DNA of 64,000 nucleotides from an uncultured Lachnospiraceae bacterium (GCA_910588125.1 CAJUPI010000009.1:13292-77291), one strand, 5' to 3'; positions 1 through 10,866 are shown, counted from the first letter of the stretch. Notes: generated by a model from the letters alone, not told the origin. Translations and numbers: made by a program.

Positions 1-3000
1 TGCATTGGTATAGCCATTTGCCCCGTTATACCCAATCTGCGCCTTTACCTCCTGATCAAAGCTCAGGGTTACCGTTGTCTCTTTTCCTGGCTCAAAATCA
101 CTCTTATATGCACTGAATTTGGTCTCCAGGCCGGCCCAGGCTGCCATAAACTTATGGATCCCTTCCACTGGCGGCGCCTTTTCCACCACCTCTGCCGTGA
201 CAGATAGCAGTCCCAGCGACAGCTTGCTGTCATCTCCTGCCTGAATGCCAAACCAGTCGGTTCCTGGCGTGGCAGTAAAATTCACCTTTGTTCCTTCCAG
301 CATCATATCGCTGCCGGTAACCATCATTTTTACCTGAGAAGACTTATCAAAGACAGCCGTGATCCGTACTTTATCTCCCTGTTCAAATTTGCAGAGATCG
401 GAGATCTTCCCACTGTAAGTATCGTCTTCCTGGCCCCAGGTATAGTAAAAGGTATGAATCACCGGGATATTCTCCTGCATCACTTCAATATCAAGCAGCT
501 TTACATAAGAATTCCCGTTCATATTCGTAAGCCATATTCTCAGCTCATCATCCCCCGGTGTAAAAGTTCTTGTCAGAACCTTTTGCGTGGTGCTGCCAAA
601 ATCCGCAACCTCTTCCAATGTTTCCACCTTGTGATAGCTGAGTCCAGCTTCGACTTCCTGATCAAAGGTCAGCTTTACCGTAACCGGATAATCTCTCACA
701 AACTTTTCATTATAAGCGCTGAAGGTGGTTATGTACTTCTGATCCTTTGCCGTAAACATCGTTACCATTCCGGCATCCTGCTCTACTTTTACGCTCATCA
801 GCTTTACGACACCGCTTCCATTCATATCGGCAATTCCGATCCCCAGGCTGTCATCCCCCGGTATTATCGTAACCGTAAAGGTCTTTCCGGCATTCTCCCC
901 CTCCACTCTGGTCCACTCCGGCCGGTGGTAATCCACATATGCCTTTACCTCCTTATCAAAGGTCAAAGTCACCTTCGTCTCTTTACCCGGCTTGAATTTT
1001 TCATTATATTTCGAAAAACTGGTGTCCCATCCAGTCCATTCACTGCGGAATATCTTCACTGCCCCGCTCAGCCCGTCAAACACTCCGGCCTCTCCGCAGA
1101 CAATGGCAAACTTCGAAAATTGGCTGCTGGCAAAGGTAACCGTATCCGGATTTCCATCCAAATCCTCCAGATAAGTGAACTCGCCCTCATGCTCTCTCAC
1201 CACGGCAAAATCATAGCCCTTATTTTTCAGCTCATCCGGAACCGGAACCTTAAAGCTTATGGGTTCATCCGTGGTGGTAACTCTTGTCTGTTTTCCTCCT
1301 TCTATCTTATATACCGTGATATCGGAAACCTTGGCCACCTGAATATTCTCAGCCTGTTCTCCAAACAATTCCCTGACCTGCCCGGTCGCTTCTTCCGACA
1401 GTGTTCCGTTTTCTATTACGAAATTCACCTTCACTCCCCGGTTAATCTCTTCATTGCTCAGGACGGCCGTCGCCGCTTCCTTCTTTGTCGATGCCAGGAT
1501 CCCTGCACTGCGGCTTCCTGTGACCGTCACATAGTCATTGAAATTAGGCTTTCCGGCAATCTCTACCTTGATATCCATGATCTTTGCAAAACGGCTCATC
1601 TCCGGAAGCTGCCCCAACTGGATACCCACGTAATCGTCATCCGGCCGTTCCGTCCGGCTGATGGTCTTGGAATCCACATAGTTTCCGCAATGCCATACGC
1701 CGCCCAAGTTAAAAGCAATCGCTCCCGGCAGTTTTTTATCAAAGGCTGCCGTAACCGTCACGGTATCCCCCACCTCATAATCCGAATGCCATTTACTGAG
1801 CTGGGTACTAAATCCACTCCAGGAGCTCGTCAATACCGCAATCGGCTCCTCCTCCAGTTTGGTATTATTGGTAACTACCCGTATCGTTTTGACCACCATG
1901 GAGCCGTCGCCGGAACTAATCTGAATATATGCTATCTCTTCGGGTATCAAATAATCCGGCAAAAAGTTTTGGATATCCTGATAGGAGAATATAGCCTGTT
2001 TGATTTTGCCTTCTTCCGCCCCCTCTGATTCCTCCTTGCGTTTCTCGGTTAAATAGGTAGGCGTTACCCCCTGCTGTTTTCCATCCACCATGACGAATTG
2101 CAGAGACGGTTCCACGTCATCCTCTGTCTCATATTCCACGATCAGATAAGAGCCATCCTTTAATCTCTGGCAAATTTCCTCTGCATTTACGATATCTCCC
2201 CATTCCCATGGCCCCAGAGTGAGATCATCCTGTGGATAGTCAAACCCCTCCTCCTTTGCCACATCATCGTACGTATTTCTGTTAGAGGAGGAGTATCCGC
2301 CCTCTCTGGAGCCTCTGTCCTTCTTGGAATCCCCCGGATCCTCCACCTTATCTTCACTGAACCAAATATCAAGAATCTGCGCATCATTATATGCAGCAAG
2401 CTGAATCGAATCTACCTTTGCATCCCAGCTCAAGTGCAGCATGCTTCGAAAAGCGTCCATTCTTATACTGAACACGTGGTTTCTGGTAGCCTCTCTGGAA
2501 GACACTTTATAGCTCTTGCCGTTTCTCCATTCTCCGTCAACAGAAGCGCCCCAGCTTAAGACCGTCCATCCTTCATAGTCGGATACGGCGCATTTATACT
2601 GCACACAGAGATACATATCATCTGGCGCATCCAAAATCCGCTCAATATCTGTGCAGATCCAGGGCTGGTTGGGAGCCCCGTCCTTAAAAAGCGAGTCCTC
2701 CCGGGGGATCTCTGAACCCACATGCAAGGTCAGCTCTTCAATTCGGCCGTCACTGTAAGATCCCAGATTCAAATAGCTCACATCACTCTCCGGAGTGATC
2801 TTCATCATCCGCCGAAGATATTTCAGGCTGAAGGTTTGGGTGAGCTCCTTGGTAGAATCCGAACTGTCTGCGCTATATCCCGGACCATCCACCCACTCTC
2901 CATCCACCGTGGCACCCCAGCCCAGGATCCCCCAGTTTTCATGCTCCGGCACGCAAGAATAAGTCAATGTGATCCAGTCGGTATCTGCACAATCCAGAAT

Positions 3001-4029
3001 CCATCCATCATTAGTTTCATACTTTCCATTGGCATCTCCGGAAAACAGGAGATAATCTCCGGGTTCTTTATACTGAGTAGGCGCCAAACGTCCGCCCCCG
3101 CCGCTATATCACGACACGCCAGGACCCTTTTTCAAAATATCGACACTGATAGAAAGGATACCGATCTTATAATTCGCCCACATATCCGTGATCTGGATAT
3201 TCAGATAATCATTGTCAGGCGTCATCTCCTTGACCAGCTCCTTGCCTTCTCCAGTCAGAGTACTCCACTCACCGCCAATATTCATTCCCAGCTGGCTGGA
3301 TACATACTTGCTGTAATTCACGGTTACCCGGATTTCATCTCCTGGCTGATAGTCTGGGTTATAATCCGAAAATTTTGTTTCAAACCCCTGCCATAAGCCG
3401 GTGAACTTATGCAGATAATTTCCTGTATCCGCCTCGCCCTTGCGAATGATCTCCACGGAGATCTCTGTCAGATTCACACTGGCCAGGCCCTTCAGATCCG
3501 AAATCTGGATATTCAGATAATCGCTGTCCGGCACCAAAGTAATATTCCTCTTTTTTCCTTCGCCCCGAAAAGAATTCCATGCCCCATCGATATATAGTCC
3601 GATCTGGCTGGTAACGGATCGGTTAAAGGAAGCTGATATCCGCACCTCGTCTCCTGGCTCATAGCCTTCCACATAATCGGTCAGCTTACACTCATAGCCC
3701 ACCTAGGCAGCCGTAAACTCATGGAGGCACCGGGTATCCTCCGGCTCTTCAGCCTTCGTATCATCCTCCAGAATCTCTCCTTCCAGCTTCACGGCTTCCG
3801 GTGGCCCGCCAAAGGACTCCTCCTTTGCTTCCTGGTCTGTTGTTTTTACCGCTTCGCTTTCGGGCTGCCCCTCATTTTCCTGTTGTGCAGCTGCCCTGGT
3901 TTCCTGAACCAGATTATTTGTGGAAGCAATGCACACCCCTCCGGAGGTAACTGCCAAAGCCAGACAAAGCACCATGGATAATGTTCTCTTCGCCAGCATA
4001 TTCTCCCAAAGCCTTGCAATATGCTTCAT
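1..4029 (-). pseudogene. Giant secreted beta-repeat (probable glycan-binding) protein, two in-frame stops, runs off left edge
   Basis: At least 1,342 codons read in one frame from ATG 4029, preceded by a GGAGG-rich ribosome site, to the window edge. A signal peptide follows the start (MKHIARLW.., hydrophobic MVLCLALAV), then an acidic linker. At least seven related modules of about 80-100 residues follow, each with an aromatic start (W.G..T.FS.Y), a PG.E..V or similar strand and a D.LGIQI-like strand, interspersed with two Trp-rich modules and one different domain. The frame is cut by TAG at 3703-3705 and TGA at 3109-3111. The TAG falls exactly where the other modules carry Trp. The reading frame before, between and after the stops is the same, so these are nonsense changes and not shifts. 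It follows the GH26 gene by 35 nt, so a mannan-binding or cell-surface role is inferred. I cannot name the module family. The C-terminus is outside the window. Confidence 0.8.
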
Positions 4030-4064
4030 ATTCCTTCCCTCCTCCAAATAACAGTCTCTGTCGC

Positions 4065-7000
4065 TTATCTTTGTTTCTTCATCGCCAGCCCTATCAGACA
4101 GCTTATTGCCGCCAGGGCAATCAATCCCGAAATCCATGGCAATACGTACACCGGCCAGGAAACATTGCCGGCCACTGCCCCGTCTACTGCCTCCGTTTTC
4201 TCTGCCAAAGCCAGGCTTTCCGTTTGTTCACCAGTTATTTCGTCATTCGCCTCGCCGGACTCTGTTTCCACATGCTCTGTAATCTGGAACTCCGGCGTAT
4301 TCTTCCCTGAAGCCACCGCCTTGATGTCATCATAGTATAACACGCCACGGACTTCGCCGTTTCCATCAATAGCCGGAGAATCCCCAATCGCATTAACCCA
4401 AAGTCCAAATCCGGAAATGTCGGATGCCGCTTCCTTTGACAACGTTCCTTTGCCATTTTTATCCTGGAACTCCCCAAAGGGCAATGTCACCAGCATGGGT
4501 TCCGTCGTCGAGGCATATTCCGGATACGTTTGCAGATAGGCTTCATAGGATCCGCCGCTGGCTGTGCTGATCTGCACCACGGTCTTCTGGTTATTGCCAT
4601 CCGGCTTCACCCATAACTGCAATGCGTCACAATCCGACCAATCCGCCTCCTTGGGAAATTCACAGCCTGCCCAGCCATTGCGAGTCTCCATATACTCGAA
4701 TTTCAAAGCATATTCTCCCTCATGCTTCCATTCATCCGAAAGGCTGACAGTCAGCTCACAGCCGCTGTCCTTATTGCTGCTCCAGCTGTCCAGCAAAAGG
4801 TTCATCAATCCGGCGTAAGATTCGAAATCATCAATCAGCAAAGGATCCTCGGAACGAGGCGCGATATTGTAGATCACCCGTACCTCTTGCAGCTTTTCTC
4901 CACCGGCATACAACCCGATTTTTCCGTCTGCCACTTCCCCCAGCTTTGCCAGCGTATCGCCGTCCAGCAGCGCCTCTGCCTGCCTTCCGTTCATCTCCGC
5001 CGGAATGATAACCGGCTCGCCGCTGCCCTCCAGCCGGAACTCCACATTTGCCGCCTCCTGATTTAACCGCGCCGAAAGCGCCTGTTCCTCCAGGATTCTC
5101 ACCCCGGCTACCGGAGCCGTGATATACCCGGTCAGCGAACCGTAAGGCAGACTTGCCGCTTTTGCCAGCCTTCCGGCAAGAATATCCTTCATCATCTCCG
5201 CCTGATCTCCGGCAAAAATGCTGTTTTTGTCATTATACATGGAAACAAAGGAGTCCAACAGTTCATGGCCAAACAGCTTGCCGCCCGCTCTTTTTTCCAC
5301 CACAAAAGGAGAATAATAGCCGCCGCTTCTGGCATAATTGGACCACAGCATAAAGTAACAGCAATCATACTCCGGTTTTGCCATAATATCCAGCATTTCC
5401 GTATACCATTCTGGTCTTCGGTTTCCGGTTTCCGGGATTCCGCCGGTCTTCACGGAAGACATTCCCGTCTCTGTCACTGCCATCAGCTTTCCGTGCTCTT
5501 TGGCAAAAGCATCTGTCAGCTTTAAAGTATTTTCAAAGCTCTGTTGGAAGGTATACCCTTCCGAATCTGGCACCGGATTATTATCATAGGTATCAAATCC
5601 CACCAGATCCACATATTCATCCCCCGGATATCGCTCCTCATATTCTTCCAGATTGGCCGCCTCTGAACCTGGTCCATACAGATACAGCAGATTGTGAACA
5701 TTTTTTTCATCCCTTAAATACTCCACTGTATATTTATAATTGCTCTTATAGGTTTCCGGATCGCAGAACGCCTTTCCCCACCAGAACCAGCTTCCTGTAT
5801 TCTCGTGAAGCGGACGGAACAGCACCGGTCCCTTCACCTGTCTGGCATAATCTGCAATCACATCCAGATGGGCGCGGTATGCCTCATGAAAAGCCCCGCC
5901 CGGCAAGATCTGATTGGCGCAGTTCCCGGTCAATACATAAGAATCCGCAGGGGTAAAATCAAATCCGTCATAGCTGTGGGCAAAGTTCCCCTCCAGCTTC
6001 ACAGTCCCGGAGAAATTCGGCATATGGCTGGATAATGTAACGATAGCTCCCCTCTCAATCGCCTCATTACTGAACAGCGCCGCCGCCCTGATATTGCCCT
6101 CATTGGTATCCGGAATCTCCGCTCCCGGATGCCGTTTGTTGTATTTGCTGGCAAAGCCGCCAAACAAGCCACCGCAGTCCATACCTACAATGGCAGCCAG
6201 GGATCCTGTCACGTCCTCCGTATCAGAATCTGACAGCTCTGCCGCCCCCGCCTTCAGCACTGTGTCCTCCATGTGTCCGTAAAGGGTGGCGTCAGATTCC
6301 CCCACTGCCTTCAAATATTGATAGAGCGCCACGACAGATGCTTCTGCCTTCGGATCTGCCAGTTTTACCTCTTTTACATATTCATAAGAAGCCCCGTTTA
6401 CATTCAGTGCTCCCTCACTGCCGGAAATCACAGTCTCCGTTTTTACCGGAACCGTGGTCTCCTTCAGAAATTTTTCCTTTTTTACATTGCTCAAAGTAAT
6501 ATTGTCTAACCATACATAGCCATGATAATCCGTATACTCTCCGATAAACAGAAGCATCAGCTTTCCCGGCTTTTCCCTCTGTGTATATTTTGCATCACAG
6601 CTCAAAGACAGATTCACCAGCCTCAGGCCATCTACATCCTCTCCCGGCGTCTCCATGACCTTGCAGCTCTGTTCCCCGAAAATATTATTGGAAAATGCTT
6701 TTACAATCAGTTGGCCCGTGGTAAATGCCTCCGGGTCATAATACAGATCAAAATTTAATACTTGATAAGGAGAATAATCAATCCCTTCCTCCTCGGTCAG
6801 ACAGATTCCCGTCTGGCTATAGCTGTTATCCAGATTCAAAGAATAGTCCAGATTCAGCCGAAGCATACCCTTTTCCTCATCATACTCACAGCCGCCGCCC
6901 CCCTTATAGCTGTCTCCGGACCAGCTGTCATCATACACCCATCCCTGGGCTCCGTCTTCAAAGTCCCAGGCCCTCGTCACCTCTCCCGCCTCTGACGCTC

Positions 7001-7094
7001 CAAAAACGGTCACAGAACACACAGGAGACCCTGCCAGAACCATCGCTGCCGCCAAAGCCGCCAGTCTCCTGGTTTTTTTCAATTTCTTCCTCAC
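4065..7094 (-). CDS. Cell-anchored GH26 beta-mannanase with flanking carbohydrate-binding modules
   Basis: Probable endo-beta-1,4-mannanase of glycoside hydrolase family 26, acting outside the cell on mannan or glucomannan. The start is taken as GTG 7094, with GGAGG nine bases upstream, directly before a signal peptide (VRKKLKKTRRLAALAAAMVLAG); the ATG at 7166 lies inside a repeat element. Order in 1,009 aa: a beta-sandwich module (AWDFEDGAQGW, about 45-200), the GH26 barrel (about 245-650) with acid/base Glu431 in RPLHENTG and nucleophile Glu542 in AVTETG, an Ig-like linker, a second carbohydrate-binding module (IDDFESYAG.., about 775-935), and a C-terminal membrane helix with an MKKQR tail that would anchor it. 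The 111-residue spacing of the two glutamates fits GH26. It lies between the ABC permeases and the broken repeat protein. Family assignment is strong; the exact mannan substrate is inferred. Confidence 0.9.
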   Translation of the reverse strand: MRKKLKKTRRLAALAAAMVLAGSPVCSVTVFGASEAGEVTRAWDFEDGAQGWVYDDSWSGDSYKGGGGCEYDEEKGMLRLNLDYSLNLDNSYSQTGICLTEEEGIDYSPYQVLNFDLYYDPEAFTTGQLIVKAFSNNIFGEQSCKVMETPGEDVDGLRLVNLSLSCDAKYTQREKPGKLMLLFIGEYTDYHGYVWLDNITLSNVKKEKFLKETTVPVKTETVISGSEGALNVNGASYEYVKEVKLADPKAEASVVALYQYLKAVGESDATLYGHMEDTVLKAGAAELSDSDTEDVTGSLAAIVGMDCGGLFGGFASKYNKRHPGAEIPDTNEGNIRAAALFSNEAIERGAIVTLSSHMPNFSGTVKLEGNFAHSYDGFDFTPADSYVLTGNCANQILPGGAFHEAYRAHLDVIADYARQVKGPVLFRPLHENTGSWFWWGKAFCDPETYKSNYKYTVEYLRDEKNVHNLLYLYGPGSEAANLEEYEERYPGDEYVDLVGFDTYDNNPVPDSEGYTFQQSFENTLKLTDAFAKEHGKLMAVTETGMSSVKTGGIPETGNRRPEWYTEMLDIMAKPEYDCCYFMLWSNYARSGGYYSPFVVEKRAGGKLFGHELLDSFVSMYNDKNSIFAGDQAEMMKDILAGRLAKAASLPYGSLTGYITAPVAGVRILEEQALSARLNQEAANVEFRLEGSGEPVIIPAEMNGRQAEALLDGDTLAKLGEVADGKIGLYAGGEKLQEVRVIYNIAPRSEDPLLIDDFESYAGLMNLLLDSWSSNKDSGCELTVSLSDEWKHEGEYALKFEYMETRNGWAGCEFPKEADWSDCDALQLWVKPDGNNQKTVVQISTASGGSYEAYLQTYPEYASTTEPMLVTLPFGEFQDKNGKGTLSKEAASDISGFGLWVNAIGDSPAIDGNGEVRGVLYYDDIKAVASGKNTPEFQITEHVETESGEANDEITGEQTESLALAEKTEAVDGAVAGNVSWPVYVLPWISGLIALAAISCLIGLAMKKQR

Positions 7095-7158
7095 CCCTGC
7101 GCACCTCCAATGCCTGCTTGTCGTCACTCTCTGTTTTTCTCTGATATTCCAGGTATCT

Positions 7159-7278
7159 AATGTCATTAAGTTCCGTTCTGAGAATACTCAGCCATGGAAA
7201 AAGCAGAAGATCATTTCCTGCCTCTTTTCGCTACTTTTTCCATGGCGTATCTTCTGAGAAAATTAACTAAATGGCATT
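7159..7278 (-). repeat. Short member of the palindromic AATGNCATT repeat family
   Basis: Both ends match the family: AATGTCATTAAG at the left and AATGGCATT at the right. The inner ends CAGCCATGGAAAAAG and CTTTTTCCATGGCGTA form a 13-bp stem. Only about 30 bases lie between the arms, where the long copies have about 250. It fills the gap between the malG-type permease and the GH26 gene and ends about 65 bp before the GTG start of the latter. Confidence 0.75.
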
Positions 7279-7305
7279 GCCCAGATACCTCTGCAAAATC
7301 TCACA

Positions 7306-8151
7306 TCACCCTTTGACAGCCCCTGCCGCCATTCCGCCATATACTCTCTTCTGGAACACCAGAAACAGAATCAAGATCGGGGCAATCGTAATCAGAACAC
7401 CGGCACAAATATAATTATACTGGTTTCCATAGGGTCCTGTAAATGTATAAAGCGCTGTAGAAATAGTCTTGAGCTTCGGAGCCTGCAAGTACAGATTCGA
7501 TGCATAATATTCATTATAAACGCTCACGCCCTTAAGCAGCAGCGATGTCATTATCGCCGGCTTGAGCAGAGGAAACAAAATTTTGAAAAACACGCCAAAA
7601 TATGTGCATCCGTCCATAATCGCCGACTCATCCAGGGATACCGGAAGATTCTCAAAAAACTGCAAAAATATGTAAATCGATATGATATCCGTTCCCATCA
7701 GCACAATCATGTATCCATACAGATGATTTACCAACCCCAAAGAATACATGATCTGATAAATCGTAACCTGCATGGCAATCCCCGGCAAAAGCGCGGCAAA
7801 CATAAACAAATTCTGTACCAGTGCCCTTCCCGGGAATTTAAACCGGTTCAGCACATAGGCCAGCATGGAACCCATAAAGATGGAGGCTGTCAGCACCACA
7901 ATCAAAACCAGCCCTGTGTTCAAAAAGCCTCTCAACATATTGGCCTTCTGAAAAGCAGTGACGAAATTATCAAAATTAAAAAATGACTGAGGCAAATCCA
8001 AAACGGAGGTAGAAGCATACTCCTCATTCGTCTTAAATGCTGTCAATACACACACGCAGACAGGAATCAATGCACATAATGCCGCCAACACCAAAGAAAC
8101 ATACTTCAGGATTTCAAATATCAGGGAAAGCCCTTTCTTTTTCTTTATCAT
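7306..8151 (-). CDS. Carbohydrate ABC transporter permease, MalG type
   Basis: Inner-membrane permease of a carbohydrate uptake (CUT1) ABC transporter, 281 aa, with six apparent membrane helices. The permease loop is read at about 190-215 (ESAIMDGCTYFGVFFKILFP), matching the EAA..DGA..F..I..P pattern that contacts the ATPase. Its start ATG overlaps the stop of the preceding permease by four bases (ATGA), showing translational coupling. No ATPase gene is nearby; CUT1 systems in Firmicutes often share one MsmX-type ATPase encoded elsewhere. Operon context points to manno-oligosaccharides made by the GH26 enzyme downstream. Confidence 0.93.
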   Translation of the reverse strand: MIKKKKGLSLIFEILKYVSLVLAALCALIPVCVCVLTAFKTNEEYASTSVLDLPQSFFNFDNFVTAFQKANMLRGFLNTGLVLIVVLTASIFMGSMLAYVLNRFKFPGRALVQNLFMFAALLPGIAMQVTIYQIMYSLGLVNHLYGYMIVLMGTDIISIYIFLQFFENLPVSLDESAIMDGCTYFGVFFKILFPLLKPAIMTSLLLKGVSVYNEYYASNLYLQAPKLKTISTALYTFTGPYGNQYNYICAGVLITIAPILILFLVFQKRVYGGMAAGAVKG

Positions 8152-9155
8152 ACCGCTGCTCCTTTCTGTGCCCTTCTTTTCTGTTCTGCTTTTTTTCTTT
8201 TTCTTACTGCTGCCTTTGACTCATCGTCCGTCCCATTATCGAACACATAAGCGAAGAAAAGCTTTTGTGCAACGGTGCAGAGTATAATGATTGCCAACAA
8301 CACAATTGCCATAGCGCAGGCCAGGCCTACCTTCTGGTTTTCATGAGCCAGACGGTTCATGATTACAAAATATGTACCGGTTCCCATCGTACCGTTAGTA
8401 ATTACATACGGCGGCTCAAATGCACTTAGCGATCCACTGATCGAAAGAATCAGGTTCAATACGATGATTGACTTGATGCTCGGCAGGATAATATAGCGGA
8501 ACCGATGCCAGTTGTTTGCGCCGTCCAGCGCCGCTGCTTCATAGAGATCCGTATCCACCGACATCATGGCTCCCAGAAACATGATCATATTTTGTCCCGT
8601 ATACCGCCACACGGATGTCGCCGCCAGGGCTATGTTATTGATACTCTGATCCTGTAGCCAATAAGGTATATTATCCAGCTTCATGCCAAACATCTGCAGC
8701 AAAGAGTCAAGTACAAATCCACGGGCATAGAAAAACTTAAAAATAAACCCCACCGCGATACCGCAGATTAAATAAGGAAAAAACAATGTCGCCTTAAATA
8801 CGGATTCCCCTTTCACCTTGAATACCATCAAAGTGGCAAAGAACAATGCCAAGGCCAGCTGAACCACGGCACCTCCCATATAATACACGCTTACCAGCAA
8901 GGCACGAAAAATCTCCGTCCGGTGGAACACATCCACATAATTGGCCAGGCCCACAAACTTCTTCGGCCCGATATATTTCATATTATAGAAGCTGAACTGT
9001 ACCATTCTCATAAACGGCAGATAGGTAAATACGATCAGCAACAACAGCGGGGCAAACAAAAAGGTCACGATCACCAGAAACTGCTGTGCCTCTCTGCTCT
9101 TCATCTTCTCAGCAAATGTCTTTTTTCTTACTACAGCACTTCCACCTCTATCCAT
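8148..9155 (-). CDS. Carbohydrate ABC transporter permease, MalF type
   Basis: Partner permease of the CUT1 importer, 335 aa. The N-terminus is basic, followed by six apparent helices, with the EAA loop in LYEAAALDGANNWHRFRYIILP. The C-terminal tail is rich in Lys and Arg. The start at 9155 is set by AAAGGAGG seven bases upstream. It lies 24 bp after the (broken) binding-protein gene and overlaps the next permease. If the binding protein is truly non-functional, this pair would lack its cognate substrate-delivery protein. Confidence 0.93.
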   Translation of the reverse strand: MDRGGSAVVRKKTFAEKMKSREAQQFLVIVTFLFAPLLLLIVFTYLPFMRMVQFSFYNMKYIGPKKFVGLANYVDVFHRTEIFRALLVSVYYMGGAVVQLALALFFATLMVFKVKGESVFKATLFFPYLICGIAVGFIFKFFYARGFVLDSLLQMFGMKLDNIPYWLQDQSINNIALAATSVWRYTGQNMIMFLGAMMSVDTDLYEAAALDGANNWHRFRYIILPSIKSIIVLNLILSISGSLSAFEPPYVITNGTMGTGTYFVIMNRLAHENQKVGLACAMAIVLLAIIILCTVAQKLFFAYVFDNGTDDESKAAVRKRKKAEQKRRAQKGAAV

Positions 9156-9179
9156 GTTGTATCCTCCTTTCCGGCCTCA

Positions 9180-10549
9180 TCAGTATTTTAATACATCCAC
9201 GCCCAGACTCTCCTGGGCTGCTGACCACTTTGCGTTCCACTCCTCCATCAGGGTGTCCAAATCCTTGGTTCCGTAAAGCGCGCTCTCCAGGATCTCACAA
9301 TCCGGATAATCGTTATTATTAATACCGACCTCACTTTCATTATTTACATCGTCAAACAGCGTTTCCTCTCCTTCGATGGCCGGATTATTGCTGATAATCT
9401 CCACCCCGTCAAACTCAGACAACGAATCCGGAAGAGGCTCTGACTTCAAAGCCGGGATCGTTCCTTCATCTACAAAAATGGTAGATTCCTCCAAGAGCCA
9501 TTTCAAATACACCATAGCTGCAATCTGATTGTCCTCAGTAGCCTTGTTATTAATCGCATAAGAATAATTTCCATCACCAGAGGCATAACGTTTGCCGTCC
9601 TCCGTGATCGGGAATGGCATATATCCCACATCCTCCGGTGTCGCCCCGGCTTCTCTGCACTGCTCCACCGCCCAGGAACCCAACACCATAGTTGCAATTT
9701 CACCCTTGTTAATCATGCCTTTGGAAGCCTCCCAGTCACTGCTTGCCGGATCATCCTCCACAAGCTTCCGGCTGACAGACTCATAAAGCACATAATACAC
9801 CGCATAAGGTCCGGACATATCGTCCCTTTTGGCAAAAGGATCCTTGGTGTGCGCCAGATTGTTCAACATGAAATCTGGATCTCCGGTAGCCGTTACTCCG
9901 ATATACTGATCCCAGGCTCCCATCGGCCAGCCGGCGGCAAAATTGGTATAAAGCGGAACTGCGTCGGTATTATCTTTGATCTTCTGCAAACAATCCAGGA
10001 ACTCATCCGGGGTTGCCGGCAGCTTGTCAATCCCCGCCTCTTTCCAGATTCGCTTGTTATAAATAACCCCCCTGCTGTGCCTCCATTGGGGATGCCATAC
10101 TGTATTCCGCCATAATTCTTATCTGACAGGAAATTATAAATCTCATTCAGAGTAGCAAAATCTCCCAGAGGAGAAAAATACTCTGACATCTCGCTTTTGG
10201 CTACCGAAGTAGGAATGTAGCAAATGTCTCCCCAATCCCCTGTGGGCAACCGCAAATTCAAAGATTCTTCATAATCCGTGATAGCCTCATACTCCACAGT
10301 AATATTGGGATACAATTTCATAAATTGATCTGCATATCCCTTGTAGACAGTATCCACAATATCCGTCCGGTTTGTCAAAATCTTAATGCTGGCCGTAATA
10401 TCCTGATAATCCGTCCCCAATTCAATGGAATCAATGCTGGGAAGATTCACCGCTGCCGCACCCCCGCTCTCCTCCGAGCCGCCGCATCCGGATAAGGAAA
10501 ACGCCATCGCCAACGCTGTCCCTAAAGCAACCATTCTCTTGATCTTCAT
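9180..10549 (-). pseudogene. Sugar-binding lipoprotein of CUT1 ABC transporter, frameshifted in a G6 run
   Basis: Extracellular solute-binding protein family 1, about 455 aa if intact. The start is ATG 10549 (MKIKRM), with AAGGGTGG eight bases upstream; a GTG at 10561 is less well placed. The lipobox is FSLSGCGG. The first frame runs to GIPNGGTAG, then derails at a run of six C on the plus strand (10067-10072). The second frame resumes immediately with VIYNKRIWKEAG, a typical continuation of this family, and reads to the stop at 9180. One extra G in the run would restore the whole protein. This is either a true mutation, a phase-variable tract, or a consensus error in a homopolymer. Confidence 0.88.
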
Positions 10550-10585
10550 AACTTTATCCACCCTTCTTATTTAATTTTAATTTAA

Positions 10586-10614
10586 TTAATAAACATGATT
10601 TAATTTAATATCAA
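10586..10614 (-). promoter_or_regulatory. Promoter of the mannan transporter operon with candidate LacI-family site
   Basis: Read on the minus strand: -35 TTGATA (10609-10614), a 17-bp spacer and -10 TATTAA (10586-10591), ahead of the binding-protein start at 10549. The spacer end contains CATGTTTATTAATTAAAT, nearly the same word as in the promoter of the neighbouring lacI-type gene (CATGTTTAAGTAAATTAAAT), so it is a candidate operator for that regulator. The wider 10562-10836 stretch is AT-rich with no coding signal that I can see. Confidence 0.6.
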
Positions 10615-10836
10615 TAGGAAAATAGAATGTTTTGTATTTTTATTAAAATTACACTATATCAAACCATATATTATATACACAATGCACAACTTCATTCGCC
10701 TAAATCCATATTATTAAACTTAATTCACTTCTATATTTTAATTTTATTAAGTTATTTTAATTTAACCACCTTTATAATCTTCGGTTTTTCCGATATTAAT
10801 ATTGCTATTATTGCCGTTTACTCTAAAAAATTGCAC

Positions 10837-10866
10837 AAAAAAAGAAGCCCTTAACCATCAAAGGCT
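10837..10866 (-). terminator. Intrinsic terminator of the lacI-type gene
   Basis: On the minus strand, AGCCTTT and AAGGGCT flank a short loop, followed by TTCTTTTTTT. It begins about 27 bp beyond the regulator stop codon. Confidence 0.75.

Noticed and set aside
454..2028. Open plus-strand frame of 524 codons
   Set aside because: It is the complement of the repeat-protein frame; its His/Leu/Arg-rich translation shows no domain, and the minus-strand frame has clear repeating modules.
3109..3705. Stop-codon recoding (pyrrolysine or selenocysteine)
   Set aside because: Two different stops appear in one gene, one at a Trp position, with no SECIS-like or pyl genes seen; nonsense mutation is simpler.
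7095..7166. Upstream ATG extension of the GH26 gene
   Set aside because: The extra 24 codons lie partly in a repeat element, have no ribosome site and would bury the signal peptide; GTG 7094 has GGAGG at good distance.
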